From assembly GCF_026013615.1 (NCBI RefSeq), contig NZ_JAPDPI010000004.1:1-64000 (forward strand): a DNA stretch of 64,000 bases, in the 5' to 3' direction. The stretch is from Plebeiibacterium marinum. Lineage in GTDB: Bacteria; Bacteroidota; Bacteroidia; Bacteroidales; Marinilabiliaceae. The position numbers and the translations under genes were made by a program. The notes under the pieces were generated by a model. The model was not told the DNA's origin, searched no databases, and saw only the letters and a program-made list of their open reading frames with translations. Below, one piece after another: positions 41,872 to 52,229 of the stretch (the stretch's first letter is position 1; every line of letters begins with the position of its first letter).

Positions 41872-43599
41872 ATGAATAAGATGAGACTATTATTATATAT
41901 AAGTATTTTAACAATTCTATTACCAGATAACATCCAAGGGCAGAAACTAATCAATAACGACTTTAGTTTCCCTTTAGACATTACGCCGAGCGTAAGCGGA
42001 TCATTTGCTGAATTAAGAACCAACCATTTTCACTCAGGAATAGATTTAAGCACAAATGGAAAAACAGGCTTACCTGTAAAATGCATGATGGATGGCATCG
42101 TTTCAAGGATAAAAGTTTCTCCCGTTGGTTATGGAAATGCGGTTTACGTTAAACACCCCAACGGTTATACTACGGTGTATGGACATTTAAAGAAATATGC
42201 TCCAAAAATAGATTCGGTTATTACTAAAGAACAATACAAAGCTGAAAGTTTTTCAATCGACTACTTTCCCCAAGAAGAAATAAGTTTCAAGAAAGGAGAA
42301 ACAATTGGTTTTTCAGGAAACTCAGGAAGCAGTGGTGGTCCTCATTTACATTATGAAATAAGAGATACAAAAACAGAAGAACCAGTAAATCCATCTTTTT
42401 TCCAATCAAAAATAAAAGACAATGTTCGCCCCAAACTTATGAATATCAGAATATATCCAATGGATACAAACAGTTTGGTTAATGGAGAAAACAAAGCCAG
42501 AAATTACCCAGTTGTTTTCTACGATGGAAAATATCACCTAAAGGGTAACCCTAAAATATATACCTTGGGCAAAATAGGGATCGGTATTGAAATGCTGGAT
42601 TACCTTTCTGATTCGTGGAAAAAATGTGGGGTATATAGTTTAGATATGACGGTAAATAACAAAAAAACATTTGGCTGGGACTTAGACCGTTTTTCTTTTT
42701 ACGAATCAAGATATATCAACAGTCATATCGATTACTCATACAAAAGCAAAAACGGGAAACGGTTTCAAAGGTGTTTCAGGCAACCCAACAACAAATTAAG
42801 TATATATAACCAAATCATTGACGACGGCATCATTTCCATGGATACAGTAAAAAACATTACTCTTGTGGCCAAAGATGCTGCTAACAACATTTCAGAACTT
42901 AGCTTTAAGCTTCTTAAAAGCAATTCCTCCTCTTTAAACCAAGCTCCGGAAGATCATGAAATTAAAAATTCGCTTTTCAACGCTGATAATTTTCTGGAAT
43001 CAGAGAACATACAATGTTTTATTCCGAAAGGAGCTTTATACGAAAATGATAATATTGTAATTAAAGAAACATCAAGTTCAAACAAGCAGTCCATTTATAT
43101 AATTGGAGACAAAAGCATCCCTTTACACAAACACATTACCCTTAAAATAGCGATTCCAGACACTTTAAGGCCTACTCACAAAGGGCTTTGCCTGGCATCA
43201 ACAAACGGTTCAGGTAAAAATCATTATGCAGGAGGAAGCATTGAGAATGATAAAATGGTATTAAAAACAAGATCTTTTGGAAATTACAAGTTTGCTATTG
43301 ATACCATTGCGCCTAAAATAGGGCCTGTTAATTTCCGCAACAAAATGGTGTACAAAAGAACCTCAACCTTAATTTTTAAAATCAGTGACAGTTTTTCCGG
43401 AATACAATCATACAATGGTTACCTGAATGGCAAATGGACATTATTTGAATATGATGCAAAATCAAATACTTTAATCTGCCAGCTATCTAAAGCTCCAAAA
43501 TTCAATAGCGAAAAGATTGAACTTAAACTGGTCATTGATGACAACTGTGGGAACTCTAGTATATTTGAAGGAGATTTTATTTTAAGTCAGAATAATTAA
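41872..43599 (+). CDS. Secreted M23 (LytM-type) metallopeptidase
   Basis: The 575-residue protein has an N-terminal signal peptide (to about residue 23), then the M23 domain (about 35-175): NHFHSGIDLSTNG with His and Asp zinc ligands, the YGNAVYVKHPNGYTTVYGHL core and GPHLHYEIRD. The C-terminal 400 residues are beta-rich with recurring strands and probably bind the envelope. It is likely a peptidoglycan endopeptidase or a LytM factor that activates amidases; both options remain because a degenerate LytM keeps the same fold, but here the zinc ligands look intact. Confidence 0.9.
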   Translation: MNKMRLLLYISILTILLPDNIQGQKLINNDFSFPLDITPSVSGSFAELRTNHFHSGIDLSTNGKTGLPVKCMMDGIVSRIKVSPVGYGNAVYVKHPNGYTTVYGHLKKYAPKIDSVITKEQYKAESFSIDYFPQEEISFKKGETIGFSGNSGSSGGPHLHYEIRDTKTEEPVNPSFFQSKIKDNVRPKLMNIRIYPMDTNSLVNGENKARNYPVVFYDGKYHLKGNPKIYTLGKIGIGIEMLDYLSDSWKKCGVYSLDMTVNNKKTFGWDLDRFSFYESRYINSHIDYSYKSKNGKRFQRCFRQPNNKLSIYNQIIDDGIISMDTVKNITLVAKDAANNISELSFKLLKSNSSSLNQAPEDHEIKNSLFNADNFLESENIQCFIPKGALYENDNIVIKETSSSNKQSIYIIGDKSIPLHKHITLKIAIPDTLRPTHKGLCLASTNGSGKNHYAGGSIENDKMVLKTRSFGNYKFAIDTIAPKIGPVNFRNKMVYKRTSTLIFKISDSFSGIQSYNGYLNGKWTLFEYDAKSNTLICQLSKAPKFNSEKIELKLVIDDNCGNSSIFEGDFILSQNN

Positions 43600-43763
43600 T
43601 AGGCAAATTAAATTACCTAAATAAAGATTTTTTTTGCAAATTGTATAATATTATTCAAAAAATAATATTTCTTTGCAAAGTTATAGCTGAAGAACGTCTT
43701 CTATTCATAACAAACTATAAACTAGCAACATACATTATTACTTAATGGTTTATTATTTTGTAA

Positions 43764-45176
43764 ATGAAAAATACATATTTTGATCTGATTGAACAGAGTT
43801 ATTACTTCCCACAGGAAGGATTTGATCTTAGAGATAACTATTTAACTTTTCATGGTGTTTCTTTGAAATACCTGATTGAAAAGCATGGTACTCCCTTTAG
43901 GTTTATTTACCTTCCAAAAATAGGTGATCAAATAAAAAAGACCAGAAACCTGTTTAACAGAGCTATAAATAATAATGCATACAATGGCAAATACCATTTT
44001 TGTTATTGTACAAAATGCAACCACTTTTTCCACGTTATACAAGAAGCTTTAAAACACAATGTTAACCTTGAGACATCATCATCTTTTGATATTGATTTAA
44101 TTCTAAATTTATATAAGAAAAAACTTATTGATAAATCAAGGATCATTATTCATAATGGTTATAAAACAGACGGATACCTTGAAAAAATTGTACGTCTACA
44201 AGAAATGGGTTTTGAAAACTCCATTGTTGTTTTGGATAGTGTGAATGAACTAAGGAGGCTTATAAAGGTCAATACAAAAGAAAAGATAAAAGTAGGCATC
44301 CGGATGGCTATTACCGAAGAGCCACAATCGGCATACCATACTTCACGTCTGGGCATTCCACCAAATGAAATCATCAACTTTTTTAAGGAATACATTAAAG
44401 ACAATGATAAAGTGGAACTAAAAATGCTTCACTTTTTTGTTGACTCCGGAATTAAAGATGCCATATACTATTGGACCGAATTCCAAAAAGCAGTAAAATT
44501 ATATACTGAGCTCAAAAAAGAAAGTGAAACGCTCGACTCGTTAAACTTAGGTGGAGGTTTTCCTATCAGGAACCACTTAGGATTTGAATACAATTATGAG
44601 TACATGATTAATGAAATCATTACCAACATTAAAGATGCTTGTACCAAGGAAGACATCCCGGATCCTAACATCTATACAGAATTTGGTAAATATACTGTGG
44701 GAGAAGCGGGCGCTATTATATTTGAAGTATTAGAACAAAAACAACAAAACGACACCGAAACCTGGTACTTGATTAACAATAGCCTGATGAACACTATTCC
44801 TGATGCATGGTCCATCCATGAAAAATTCATTCTGCTTCCGGTTAACAAATGGAACAATGAATATGGAAGGGTGAATATTGGAGGTATTAGTTGCGACCAC
44901 TCGGACTATTACAACTCCGAAGATTTAAATCAGGAAATTTTGCTCCCAAGATACGATGCAGAAGAAGAGAAAAAAGAACCTTTGTACCTTGGATTTTTCC
45001 ACACTGGAGCCTATCAGGATTCAATCAGTGGCTACGGGGGGATAAAACACTGTTTAATTCCAGCACCCAAACATGTTATTATAGACAGGGATGAAAAAGG
45101 GAATATTGTAGACTATGTTTACCGGGAGGAACAGTCTGTAGACGAAATGTTTCATATTTTAGGATACAATAAATAA
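43764..45176 (+). CDS. Arginine decarboxylase-like PLP enzyme (short SpeA type)
   Basis: The 470-residue fold-type III enzyme has a PLP lysine in FCYCTKCNHF, HHNGYK-like IHNGYKTDGYLEKI, the LNLGGGFPIRNH glycine loop and a C-terminal GAYQDSISGYGGIKH segment containing the catalytic region of the second active site. It resembles the short arginine decarboxylases of Bacteroidota involved in spermidine synthesis. Ornithine or lysine decarboxylase activity cannot be excluded. No agmatinase gene is adjacent: the arginase-fold gene at 59066 is in the hut operon. Confidence 0.8.
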   Translation: MKNTYFDLIEQSYYFPQEGFDLRDNYLTFHGVSLKYLIEKHGTPFRFIYLPKIGDQIKKTRNLFNRAINNNAYNGKYHFCYCTKCNHFFHVIQEALKHNVNLETSSSFDIDLILNLYKKKLIDKSRIIIHNGYKTDGYLEKIVRLQEMGFENSIVVLDSVNELRRLIKVNTKEKIKVGIRMAITEEPQSAYHTSRLGIPPNEIINFFKEYIKDNDKVELKMLHFFVDSGIKDAIYYWTEFQKAVKLYTELKKESETLDSLNLGGGFPIRNHLGFEYNYEYMINEIITNIKDACTKEDIPDPNIYTEFGKYTVGEAGAIIFEVLEQKQQNDTETWYLINNSLMNTIPDAWSIHEKFILLPVNKWNNEYGRVNIGGISCDHSDYYNSEDLNQEILLPRYDAEEEKKEPLYLGFFHTGAYQDSISGYGGIKHCLIPAPKHVIIDRDEKGNIVDYVYREEQSVDEMFHILGYNK

Positions 45177-45196
45177 AAAATCAGATCACTATATAT

Positions 45197-45226
45197 AAAG
45201 AGAGCTTGCTTTAAGCTCTCTTTATA
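45197..45226 (+). terminator. Intrinsic terminator of the decarboxylase gene
   Basis: The 11-bp stem AAAGAGAGCTT (45197-45207) pairs with AAGCTCTCTTT (45213-45223) around a 5-nt loop. It lies 20 bp after the stop; the tail is T-rich. Confidence 0.85.
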
Positions 45227-45330
45227 ATTTTAACCAAATCCTCATCAAGTTCTTCTCAAAGACCTTTCGTATCATAAAATCCAGCCAAAAACGAGTATGG
45301 CTTGGTGTTAGGTTAACGACTTTTATCATA

Positions 45331-45359
45331 TTGCCATCTTACAAAAAAGATTATTTTTG
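45331..45359 (+). promoter_or_regulatory. Promoter of the C69 dipeptidase gene
   Basis: TTG (45331-45333), 18 bp, TATTTTTG (45352-45359), consensus and spacing ideal. The predicted 5' UTR is about 36 nt. Confidence 0.75.
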
Positions 45360-45401
45360 CGGTAAACACTGTTTATTCAATCAACTAAATATTAAATTAA
45401 T

Positions 45402-47072
45402 ATGAGCAAAATTAAAATTGCCCTTATTTTAAGTGTTGCTTTGAGCATTTTTGCACCAAATGCAACTAATGCCTGTACAAACTTCTTAATTACAAAAAAA
45501 GCATCTGCTGACGGCTCTACCATGATATCGTACGCTGCCGATTCTCATGATTTATTTGGAGAATTATATTACTGGCCAGGACAAGAATGGCCTGACGATG
45601 CCATGTTAGATATTCATGAATGGGATACAGGTAAATATCTTGGACAAATCAAACAAGCCCCCAAAACGTATACTGTTATTGGCAACATGAACGAAAACCA
45701 GGTGTCCATTGGAGAAACAACCTATGGAGGAAGGTCGGAATTAAAAGACTCTACCGGAGTTATTGATTATGGCAGTCTGATATACATTGCTCTTCAGAGA
45801 TCCAGAACAGCTCGTGAAGCCATTAAAATAATGACTGACCTGGTTGCTGAGTACGGCTATTATAGCTCCGGTGAATCATTTTCTATCGCTGACCCAAACG
45901 AGGTTTGGATTATGGAAATGATTGGAAAAGGAGTTGGAAACAAGGGTGCTGTATGGGTAGCCCAAAAAATTCCTGACGGAATGGTTTCTGGTCATGCCAA
46001 CCAGGCTCGCATAACACAATTCCCCCTTAATGATGAAGAAAACTGCCTGTTTTCGAAGGATGTAATTTCATTTGCCAAAGAAAAAGGATATTTCAAGGGA
46101 AAAAATAAGGACTTTAGTTTTGCCGATGCCTATGCCCCCCTTGATTACGGCGCTCTTCGTTTTTGCGAGGCACGTGTTTGGTCGGGCTTTAGAATTATGA
46201 ACCCGGAAATGGAAAAATACGAAGGATTCGTAACAGGTGAATCTACAGAAAGAATGCCTTTATGGATTAAACCCGCCAAAAAATTATCATACCAGGATAT
46301 ACAAAACATCATGCGCGACCATTTTGAAGGCTCATCAATGGACATGACAAAAGATCCAGGCGCAGGACCTTTTAAAAGACCCTACAGATTCCGTCCGTTA
46401 ACATGGAAGGTTGATGATGAGACTTATTTTAACGAAAGAGCCATTGCCACACAACAAACCGGTTTTTCTTTTGTGGCCCAAATGCGTAACTGGTTGCCAA
46501 ACCCTGTTGGTGGCGTTTTATGGTTTGGGGTTGACGATGCTGCAACTTCTGTTTATGTACCCATGTATTGCGGAATCAATTCTATTCCGGAAGAATTTGC
46601 TGTAGGAAACGGAAACCTATTGGAATTCTCATGGACATCAGCATTTTGGGTTTTCAACTGGGTTTCGAACCAGGCTTATGCCCGTTACAATTATATGGTT
46701 GAAGACATTAAAAAAGTTCAGAAAGAACTTGAAGATAAATTTGCTATAAACCAACAGGCTATTGAGCAGGCTGCCAGAAACCTATATGATTTAGATCCAA
46801 AACTAGCCAAAGATTTTTTAACTGATTACACTTTAAATCAAAGTAGCTTAACTGTTACTCGCTGGAAAAAACTTGGTGAGTTTTTAATGATAAAATATTT
46901 AGATGGAAACCTCCATCCTGAGGAGGGTGGAAAATTCTTACGTAACGAACACGGAAACCCGGCCCACGCTGAATTTCCGGGCTACGACCAAAACTTTTAC
47001 AAAAAGATTGCTGATGAAACAGGTGATAGGCTAAAGATGAAAAAGCTTCCTGGTGAAGAAGCAAGCCATTAA
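45402..47072 (+). CDS. Secreted C69 family dipeptidase
   Basis: The 556-residue protein has a signal peptide ending at ATNA24, so that cleavage exposes Cys25 (CTNFLITKKASADGSTM), the N-terminal nucleophile of the C69 (PepD, Ntn-hydrolase) family. The family-typical YWPGQEWP, GETTYGGR and GVGNKGAVWVAQ segments follow. These enzymes cleave dipeptides with broad specificity. The protein probably works in the periplasm. It has a promoter at 45331-45359 and a strong terminator. Confidence 0.93.
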   Translation: MSKIKIALILSVALSIFAPNATNACTNFLITKKASADGSTMISYAADSHDLFGELYYWPGQEWPDDAMLDIHEWDTGKYLGQIKQAPKTYTVIGNMNENQVSIGETTYGGRSELKDSTGVIDYGSLIYIALQRSRTAREAIKIMTDLVAEYGYYSSGESFSIADPNEVWIMEMIGKGVGNKGAVWVAQKIPDGMVSGHANQARITQFPLNDEENCLFSKDVISFAKEKGYFKGKNKDFSFADAYAPLDYGALRFCEARVWSGFRIMNPEMEKYEGFVTGESTERMPLWIKPAKKLSYQDIQNIMRDHFEGSSMDMTKDPGAGPFKRPYRFRPLTWKVDDETYFNERAIATQQTGFSFVAQMRNWLPNPVGGVLWFGVDDAATSVYVPMYCGINSIPEEFAVGNGNLLEFSWTSAFWVFNWVSNQAYARYNYMVEDIKKVQKELEDKFAINQQAIEQAARNLYDLDPKLAKDFLTDYTLNQSSLTVTRWKKLGEFLMIKYLDGNLHPEEGGKFLRNEHGNPAHAEFPGYDQNFYKKIADETGDRLKMKKLPGEEASH

Positions 47073-47077
47073 AAAAA

Positions 47078-47113
47078 AGAAAGGTCGTCGGAATGACGAC
47101 CTTTCTTTTTTTT
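47078..47113 (+). terminator. Intrinsic terminator of dipeptidase gene
   Basis: The 12-bp stem AGAAAGGTCGTC (47078-47089) pairs with GACGACCTTTCT (47095-47106) around a 5-nt loop, followed by eight T. Confidence 0.92.
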
Positions 47114-47233
47114 AATGGATCATATCTCTTAATTATAATTTTATATTACAATCCGGCAGTAATTTTATTTTATTATTTTTCAATGCTAACTGATTCAACT
47201 GAATAAGATCACATACTTCAAATGGAAACTCCT

Positions 47234-48439
47234 CTATGCCACTTCCAATTCTGCAAGTTCCTCCTTTTTAACTTGCACCGAATTACTTGATGGCTTTTTA
47301 CTTTTCACATTGATTTTCGCATTTGAGCTAAGGTTGAAGAATTTTAAAGATTCAGATAAATTTTCTGACAATTCTTTAAGCAATACCACATTACCTGCCA
47401 TACCCTGTGATTCTGTGGCATTGTTCTGTATCACTTTATTGAGCTCCTGAATTGATTTATTCACCTGTTCAATACCTGAATCCTGTTCCGTACTGGCAGC
47501 AAATATCTCAGAAACCATATCAGACGAAGTTTGAACCTTAGGCAACATATCCGAAAACAAACCAGATGAATCTTTAACCAGATCCATACTCTCTTTTGAA
47601 AACTTATTGATCTGATCAGCAGCACTCCGACTTCTTTCTGCAAGCGCTCTGATTTCTTTGGCCACAATACTAAATCCCTTTCCTGCCTGACCAGCCCTGG
47701 CAGCTTCTACAGCTGCATTTAAGGCAAGTATATTGGTTTGCTCTGCAATATCATTGATAACGCCGGCATTTTCGGTAATACTTTGCACCCCCTGCATAAT
47801 TTTTTCGGATAAGGAAAACAATTCCTGGATACTATCCAGGTTACTACCAGCCAAATCCTTGCTTCGTCCTGCATTGGAAGCGTTTTCCTTAACCATTGCA
47901 GCAATTTGCTCCATGGTGGCCGACAGCTCCTGACAAGAAGCGGCCTGCATATAACTCCCATTTGTTAAATCACTTGTTTTTTCATTTAAATACAGGCTGG
48001 ATTCTGATAATTTCTTTGAGCCCCGCCTAATTTCTTTAATAAGCTGCTTTAAAACAAATGCAAGTTTCTGAACACTGCTTACCAAAACACCAATTTCACC
48101 GTGGCCCTCCTTCAAACCTTGAACTTTTTTAATATTCAGGTCACCCTCTGCTATATCGTTCAATTGTTGTAATGCTGAAAGTAAAGGTATCTGAATTTTT
48201 CGGTAGATAAACAAATAAGTAAATAAGGCTGCAAGGCCAAAAACAGGCAAAGTCCAAAACATGTACTTAATTCCATAAACACCTAACAAATAACTCAGAA
48301 CAGAACTCAAATAAATCAACAAGAGGTTATACCAAGAAATTGTAAAGACAGTAGACTTTTTTAATAACTTTTTCAGAATCCAATATCCTATAGGCAACAG
48401 CAAGGTTGTTACCGTAAAAAACACCAATAATTCATTCAT
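47234..48439 (-). CDS. Methyl-accepting chemotaxis-like protein without periplasmic sensor
   Basis: The 401-residue protein has a membrane domain (hydrophobic 2-25 and about 35-88), an HAMP-like linker, then a cytoplasmic MCP signalling domain (about 150-370) with the hairpin tip [40 protein letters not shown]. There is no extracytoplasmic ligand-binding domain, so it would sense through its membrane part, energy state or a partner protein. No che gene is adjacent. A -7-like box lies at 48474-48481 on the opposite strand reading. Confidence 0.9.
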   Translation of the reverse strand: MNELLVFFTVTTLLLPIGYWILKKLLKKSTVFTISWYNLLLIYLSSVLSYLLGVYGIKYMFWTLPVFGLAALFTYLFIYRKIQIPLLSALQQLNDIAEGDLNIKKVQGLKEGHGEIGVLVSSVQKLAFVLKQLIKEIRRGSKKLSESSLYLNEKTSDLTNGSYMQAASCQELSATMEQIAAMVKENASNAGRSKDLAGSNLDSIQELFSLSEKIMQGVQSITENAGVINDIAEQTNILALNAAVEAARAGQAGKGFSIVAKEIRALAERSRSAADQINKFSKESMDLVKDSSGLFSDMLPKVQTSSDMVSEIFAASTEQDSGIEQVNKSIQELNKVIQNNATESQGMAGNVVLLKELSENLSESLKFFNLSSNAKINVKSKKPSSNSVQVKKEELAELEVA

Positions 48440-48598
48440 TTTTTATGCAGTTGTAGTTCTATTTTTCCCTGCACAAAAATAACTCAATCACTTGATGCAA
48501 TTATTAATAAGGGTTGCTTTTGGTCTATGATTATATTACATTAATCAAATATTTCCGTATGACCTTTCTACCATATTCGGAGAAAATAATTTTTGACA

Positions 48599-50143
48599 AT
48601 GAAAAACAATGAAAAAACAGGTCTATTTCAGCACATACTAAATGCAACAGAGCGTATTGGCAATGCACTTCCTCACCCAGCCACACTTTTTGCCCTGTTT
48701 GCTTTAACTGCCCTGCTATTATCCTCGATTGGAAGCTTTTTACATTGGGAAGCCGAACACCCTGGCACTAAAGAAATAGTACAAACAGTCAACTTACTAT
48801 CACGAGAAGGCTTACACCGGATTATTCTGGAGATGGTAGATAATTTTACGGGCTTTGCTCCCCTGGGGATTGTTTTGGTGGCCATGTTAGGAATCGGCAT
48901 TGCCGAACAAAGCGGATTAATAAGTGCTGTTATCAAAATACTGGTTTTAAATGCCAATCCCAAACTACTCACTTTTATCATAGTTTTTACAGGCATCCTA
49001 TCAAATATAGCCTCCGATGTAGGATATGTATTGCTTATCCCTTTAGCCGGAGTAATCTTTATAGCAGTAGGCCGGCATCCTATAGCAGGAATGGCAGCTG
49101 CTTTTGCTGGTGTATCGGGCGGCTTTAGTGCCAACCTGTTTTTGGGAACTGTAGACCCGTTATTGGCCGGACTCTCGCAGGAAGCCGCACAAATCATAGA
49201 CAAAAGCTATACGGTTAACCCAACAGCCAACTATTATTTTATGGCTGTTTCAACCCTTATAATTGCCATTGCCGGAACTTTCATTACCAATAAACTAATT
49301 GAACCCCGTTTAGGAAAGTACACTACCAGGGAGGAACTTGAAGAACAAGACTTATCTCCATTAAATAAACTCGAAAGAAAAGGCTTGACATATGCAACCT
49401 TTGTTTTAATAGGCATAACAGCAATCTCATTATGGGGGGTAATACCCGAACAGGGCTTTTTAAGAGGAAGTGACGGAGGCTTATTAAGCTCTCCTTTGAT
49501 CAAAGGAGTTGTAAGCATGCTTTTAATAACGGCCGGGGCTATGGGATTCGTGTATGGATTTACCACAAAAGCCTTTATTAACGATAGCGATGTGATGAAT
49601 GGAATGGCCAAATCCATGAAAACACTAGCCTCGTATCTTGTGCTGGTATTTTTTGCAGCTCAGTTTGTGTCCTACTTTAAGTGGAGCAACCTGGGAATCA
49701 TTATGGCTGTTAAAGGCGCCAACTTACTTATGACTCTTAACATTGGGCTTATCCCCCTGATGATTCTGTTTATCTTGCTATCAGCTTCCATTAATATGCT
49801 TATGGGCAGTGCCAGTGCCAAATGGGCAATCCTTGCCCCCATCTTTATTCCCATGTTTATGATAATGGGGTATTCCCCCGAGTTATCGCAAGTTGTATAC
49901 CGGATTGGAGATAGCGTAACCAATGTAATTTCGCCTATGATGAGTTTTTATGCCCTGATTATTGCCTTTGTTCAAAAGTATGATACTAAAGCCGGTATTG
50001 GGACAATCATTGCCACTATGCTGCCTTATTCAATAGGCTTTTTACTAGCATGGACAATACTACTGGTCATTTGGCTGACAATAGGAATACCTTTAGGGCC
50101 AGGAGCAGGGATAGAGTACATTGTACAAACTTCTTCCCCATAA
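48599..50143 (+). CDS. AbgT-family transporter
   Basis: The 514-residue protein has about 12 TM segments and the AbgT family pattern: NATERIGNALPHPATLFALFAL near the N-terminus, a GFAPLGIVLVAMLGIGIAEQSGL segment, GGFSANLFLGTVDPLLAGLSQ, and the second inverted hairpin with GSASAKWAILAPIFIPMFM. AbgT proteins import p-aminobenzoyl-glutamate or export folate-related compounds and sulfonamides. Which applies here is not visible. The ATG at 48599 was used, not the TTG at 48593. Confidence 0.9.
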   Translation: MKNNEKTGLFQHILNATERIGNALPHPATLFALFALTALLLSSIGSFLHWEAEHPGTKEIVQTVNLLSREGLHRIILEMVDNFTGFAPLGIVLVAMLGIGIAEQSGLISAVIKILVLNANPKLLTFIIVFTGILSNIASDVGYVLLIPLAGVIFIAVGRHPIAGMAAAFAGVSGGFSANLFLGTVDPLLAGLSQEAAQIIDKSYTVNPTANYYFMAVSTLIIAIAGTFITNKLIEPRLGKYTTREELEEQDLSPLNKLERKGLTYATFVLIGITAISLWGVIPEQGFLRGSDGGLLSSPLIKGVVSMLLITAGAMGFVYGFTTKAFINDSDVMNGMAKSMKTLASYLVLVFFAAQFVSYFKWSNLGIIMAVKGANLLMTLNIGLIPLMILFILLSASINMLMGSASAKWAILAPIFIPMFMIMGYSPELSQVVYRIGDSVTNVISPMMSFYALIIAFVQKYDTKAGIGTIIATMLPYSIGFLLAWTILLVIWLTIGIPLGPGAGIEYIVQTSSP

Positions 50144-50219
50144 AGCTTCGTTATCATTTGGGGGATGATTCTATAATTAAAGCAAAACCTGTTTGGTTTT
50201 GACTCAAACAAATCTAGCT

Positions 50220-52229
50220 CTATTCATCATCTTCAAAACCCAGATTTCCTGAAATATTACGGTACATTTCAGCCTCATCATCTTCACCCAACCTTTCACA
50301 CACTTTGGCTAAATAATAATATGAATCAGCATGATCATCTTTTAAACGGGTGGCCTGTTTTAAATCATTATAGGCCCCATTGTAATTTTTTAACAAGATG
50401 CGTGTTCGTCCGCGGTTATAGTACACTTTAAATTTCCGGGGTTTTAATTTTCGCGCAAGGGAGTAATCTTTCTCGGCTCCTTCCAAATCATTTGATTCCA
50501 CTTTCAATCCTGCCCTTTTAAATATAGCATCAAAAAAATCAGGACTCAGCTGTATGGCCTTATTCAAATTGGCTATAGCTGCATTTTTATCCCTTGCTTT
50601 CAGCAGGCATTCATTGGCCATTAAAAAATACTCTCTCGAAAATTCCTCTAGCAGTTTACTCCGTTTTTTATCTTTTCGCTCAAGTTCACTAATCTTCTTT
50701 TTAAGCTTATTGATTACATTTAACTGTCTGGCAATAAACCTAAGCACATGAGTTTTTGTAAGGTCGTTTCTTTTTGCAATGGCCTTCCCCAGCTCTGCGG
50801 TTGCCAAAATAAAGTCATTCTTTTTAAACGCCTTTAAAGCGTTAATATAGCTATCGTCAGCCTGAGCCGAATCCAGGCTTTCCTTAATCTGCAACTTATT
50901 ATTCGACTTTCTGGAAAAATCGACACATTCCCTTTTAACAATGACATCACGAGGCGAAATGTTTGATTTCATGATAATTCCTTCGAGGGAACGACAACGG
51001 CTCAGCGCTACATATAGCTGTCCTCCGGCAAAAGCCCCTCCCGAAAAATCAATCATCACCTTATCAAAGGTTAAGCCCTGACTTTTATGGACAGTTATAG
51101 CCCAGGCCAGTTTTAATGGATATTGCTGGTATGATCCAATTTCTTCTTCTATAACCCTATTGTTCTTTTCATCGTATTTATACCTTACATTGCGCCATAT
51201 TTCCTTTTCAACAAGATGCACCTCATCATTCTCCATCCTCACATGAATACCTGACTCATCAATCTCATCTATCCTGCCAAGACTACCATTATACCATCGG
51301 CGTTCGGCATCGTTTTTAATAAACATTACCTGAGCATTCTCCTTTAATATCAGGTCTCGCGGAGTAGGCAAGGCCGACTCAGGGAATTCGCCCATTACAG
51401 AACCTTCAAAGTGTATTTCCTCACCTTCCAGTTCTGCCAGTTTATGGTCGTTAATATAATCTACAGTATCCCTCCTTGTGGCAAGGGTTATAAAAAGTTC
51501 ATCGATAGGAGCATTAAACTGAGGATCAAACCTTTGGTTAACCACCTTAATATCGTCTGCTTTTACAGCATTAATCCTTACACGATCCAATAAGTTAACA
51601 AACTCCGGGTTATTTTGACGGTATACTTTTTTCAGTTCAATTTGCACCATTGGCAAATTCCGGAATACCCTTGCTGAAAAGAAAAACGGGGTTTGATAAA
51701 AACGCCGAAGGATCCCCCACTCTTCCCTTTTTACTACAGGCTCAAGCTGAAACACATCCCCAACCATTAACAATTGTTTCCCTCCAAAAGGAACCTGCAT
51801 GTTGCCTGAATAAACCCGTAAAACCCTATCAATAAAATCAAGGATATCTACACGCAACATCGACACCTCATCAATAATTAATAAATCAAACTCTTTAATT
51901 AGTTTCTGGTGATTTTTCCGATATTTCAGAAAGTCATATATACGACCATCTTTAGTACTCAAATCCGGATCATCGGGCAAAATAGGGCGAAAAGGAATCT
52001 TAAAAAAAGAATGCAAAGTTTGGCCTCCGGCATTGATAGCTGCAATACCAGTTGGAGCCACAACAACATATTTTTTATGGGTGTGGGCACAGATGTATTT
52101 TAAAAATGTACTTTTACCGGTACCTGCCTTTCCTGTTAAAAAAACAGATCTGTTGGTATACTGAACCAGTTTCAGTGCATCCTGAAACTCTGCATTATCT
52201 GTATCAATATGTTGAAGCCATTCTTCCAT
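50220..52229 (-). CDS. Pif1-like SF1 helicase with C-terminal TPR domain
   Basis: The 669-residue protein has a helicase core at about 1-440: Walker A GKAGTGKST (33-41), Walker B LLIIDEVSML (117-126), the GDVFQLEPVV motif III region, TLATRRDTVDYIN (motif IV) and the SF1B motif VI region LAWAITVHKSQGLTFDKVMIDF with YVALSRCR. Residues 540-660 are TPR-like repeats (ANLNKAIQLSPDFFDAIFKRAG, YYNRGRTRILLKNY). Pif1 unwinds DNA and RNA-DNA hybrids. Its ATG directly follows the stop of a TPR protein gene, so the two are translationally coupled. TPR tails are unusual for Pif1 and suggest a protein partner. Confidence 0.88.
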   Translation of the reverse strand: MEEWLQHIDTDNAEFQDALKLVQYTNRSVFLTGKAGTGKSTFLKYICAHTHKKYVVVAPTGIAAINAGGQTLHSFFKIPFRPILPDDPDLSTKDGRIYDFLKYRKNHQKLIKEFDLLIIDEVSMLRVDILDFIDRVLRVYSGNMQVPFGGKQLLMVGDVFQLEPVVKREEWGILRRFYQTPFFFSARVFRNLPMVQIELKKVYRQNNPEFVNLLDRVRINAVKADDIKVVNQRFDPQFNAPIDELFITLATRRDTVDYINDHKLAELEGEEIHFEGSVMGEFPESALPTPRDLILKENAQVMFIKNDAERRWYNGSLGRIDEIDESGIHVRMENDEVHLVEKEIWRNVRYKYDEKNNRVIEEEIGSYQQYPLKLAWAITVHKSQGLTFDKVMIDFSGGAFAGGQLYVALSRCRSLEGIIMKSNISPRDVIVKRECVDFSRKSNNKLQIKESLDSAQADDSYINALKAFKKNDFILATAELGKAIAKRNDLTKTHVLRFIARQLNVINKLKKKISELERKDKKRSKLLEEFSREYFLMANECLLKARDKNAAIANLNKAIQLSPDFFDAIFKRAGLKVESNDLEGAEKDYSLARKLKPRKFKVYYNRGRTRILLKNYNGAYNDLKQATRLKDDHADSYYYLAKVCERLGEDDEAEMYRNISGNLGFEDDE

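Noticed and set aside
41715-42023. 102-codon ORF antisense to the start of the M23 peptidase gene
   Set aside because: It overlaps the promoter and 5' part of a well-supported gene on the other strand; composition is that of a shadow frame.
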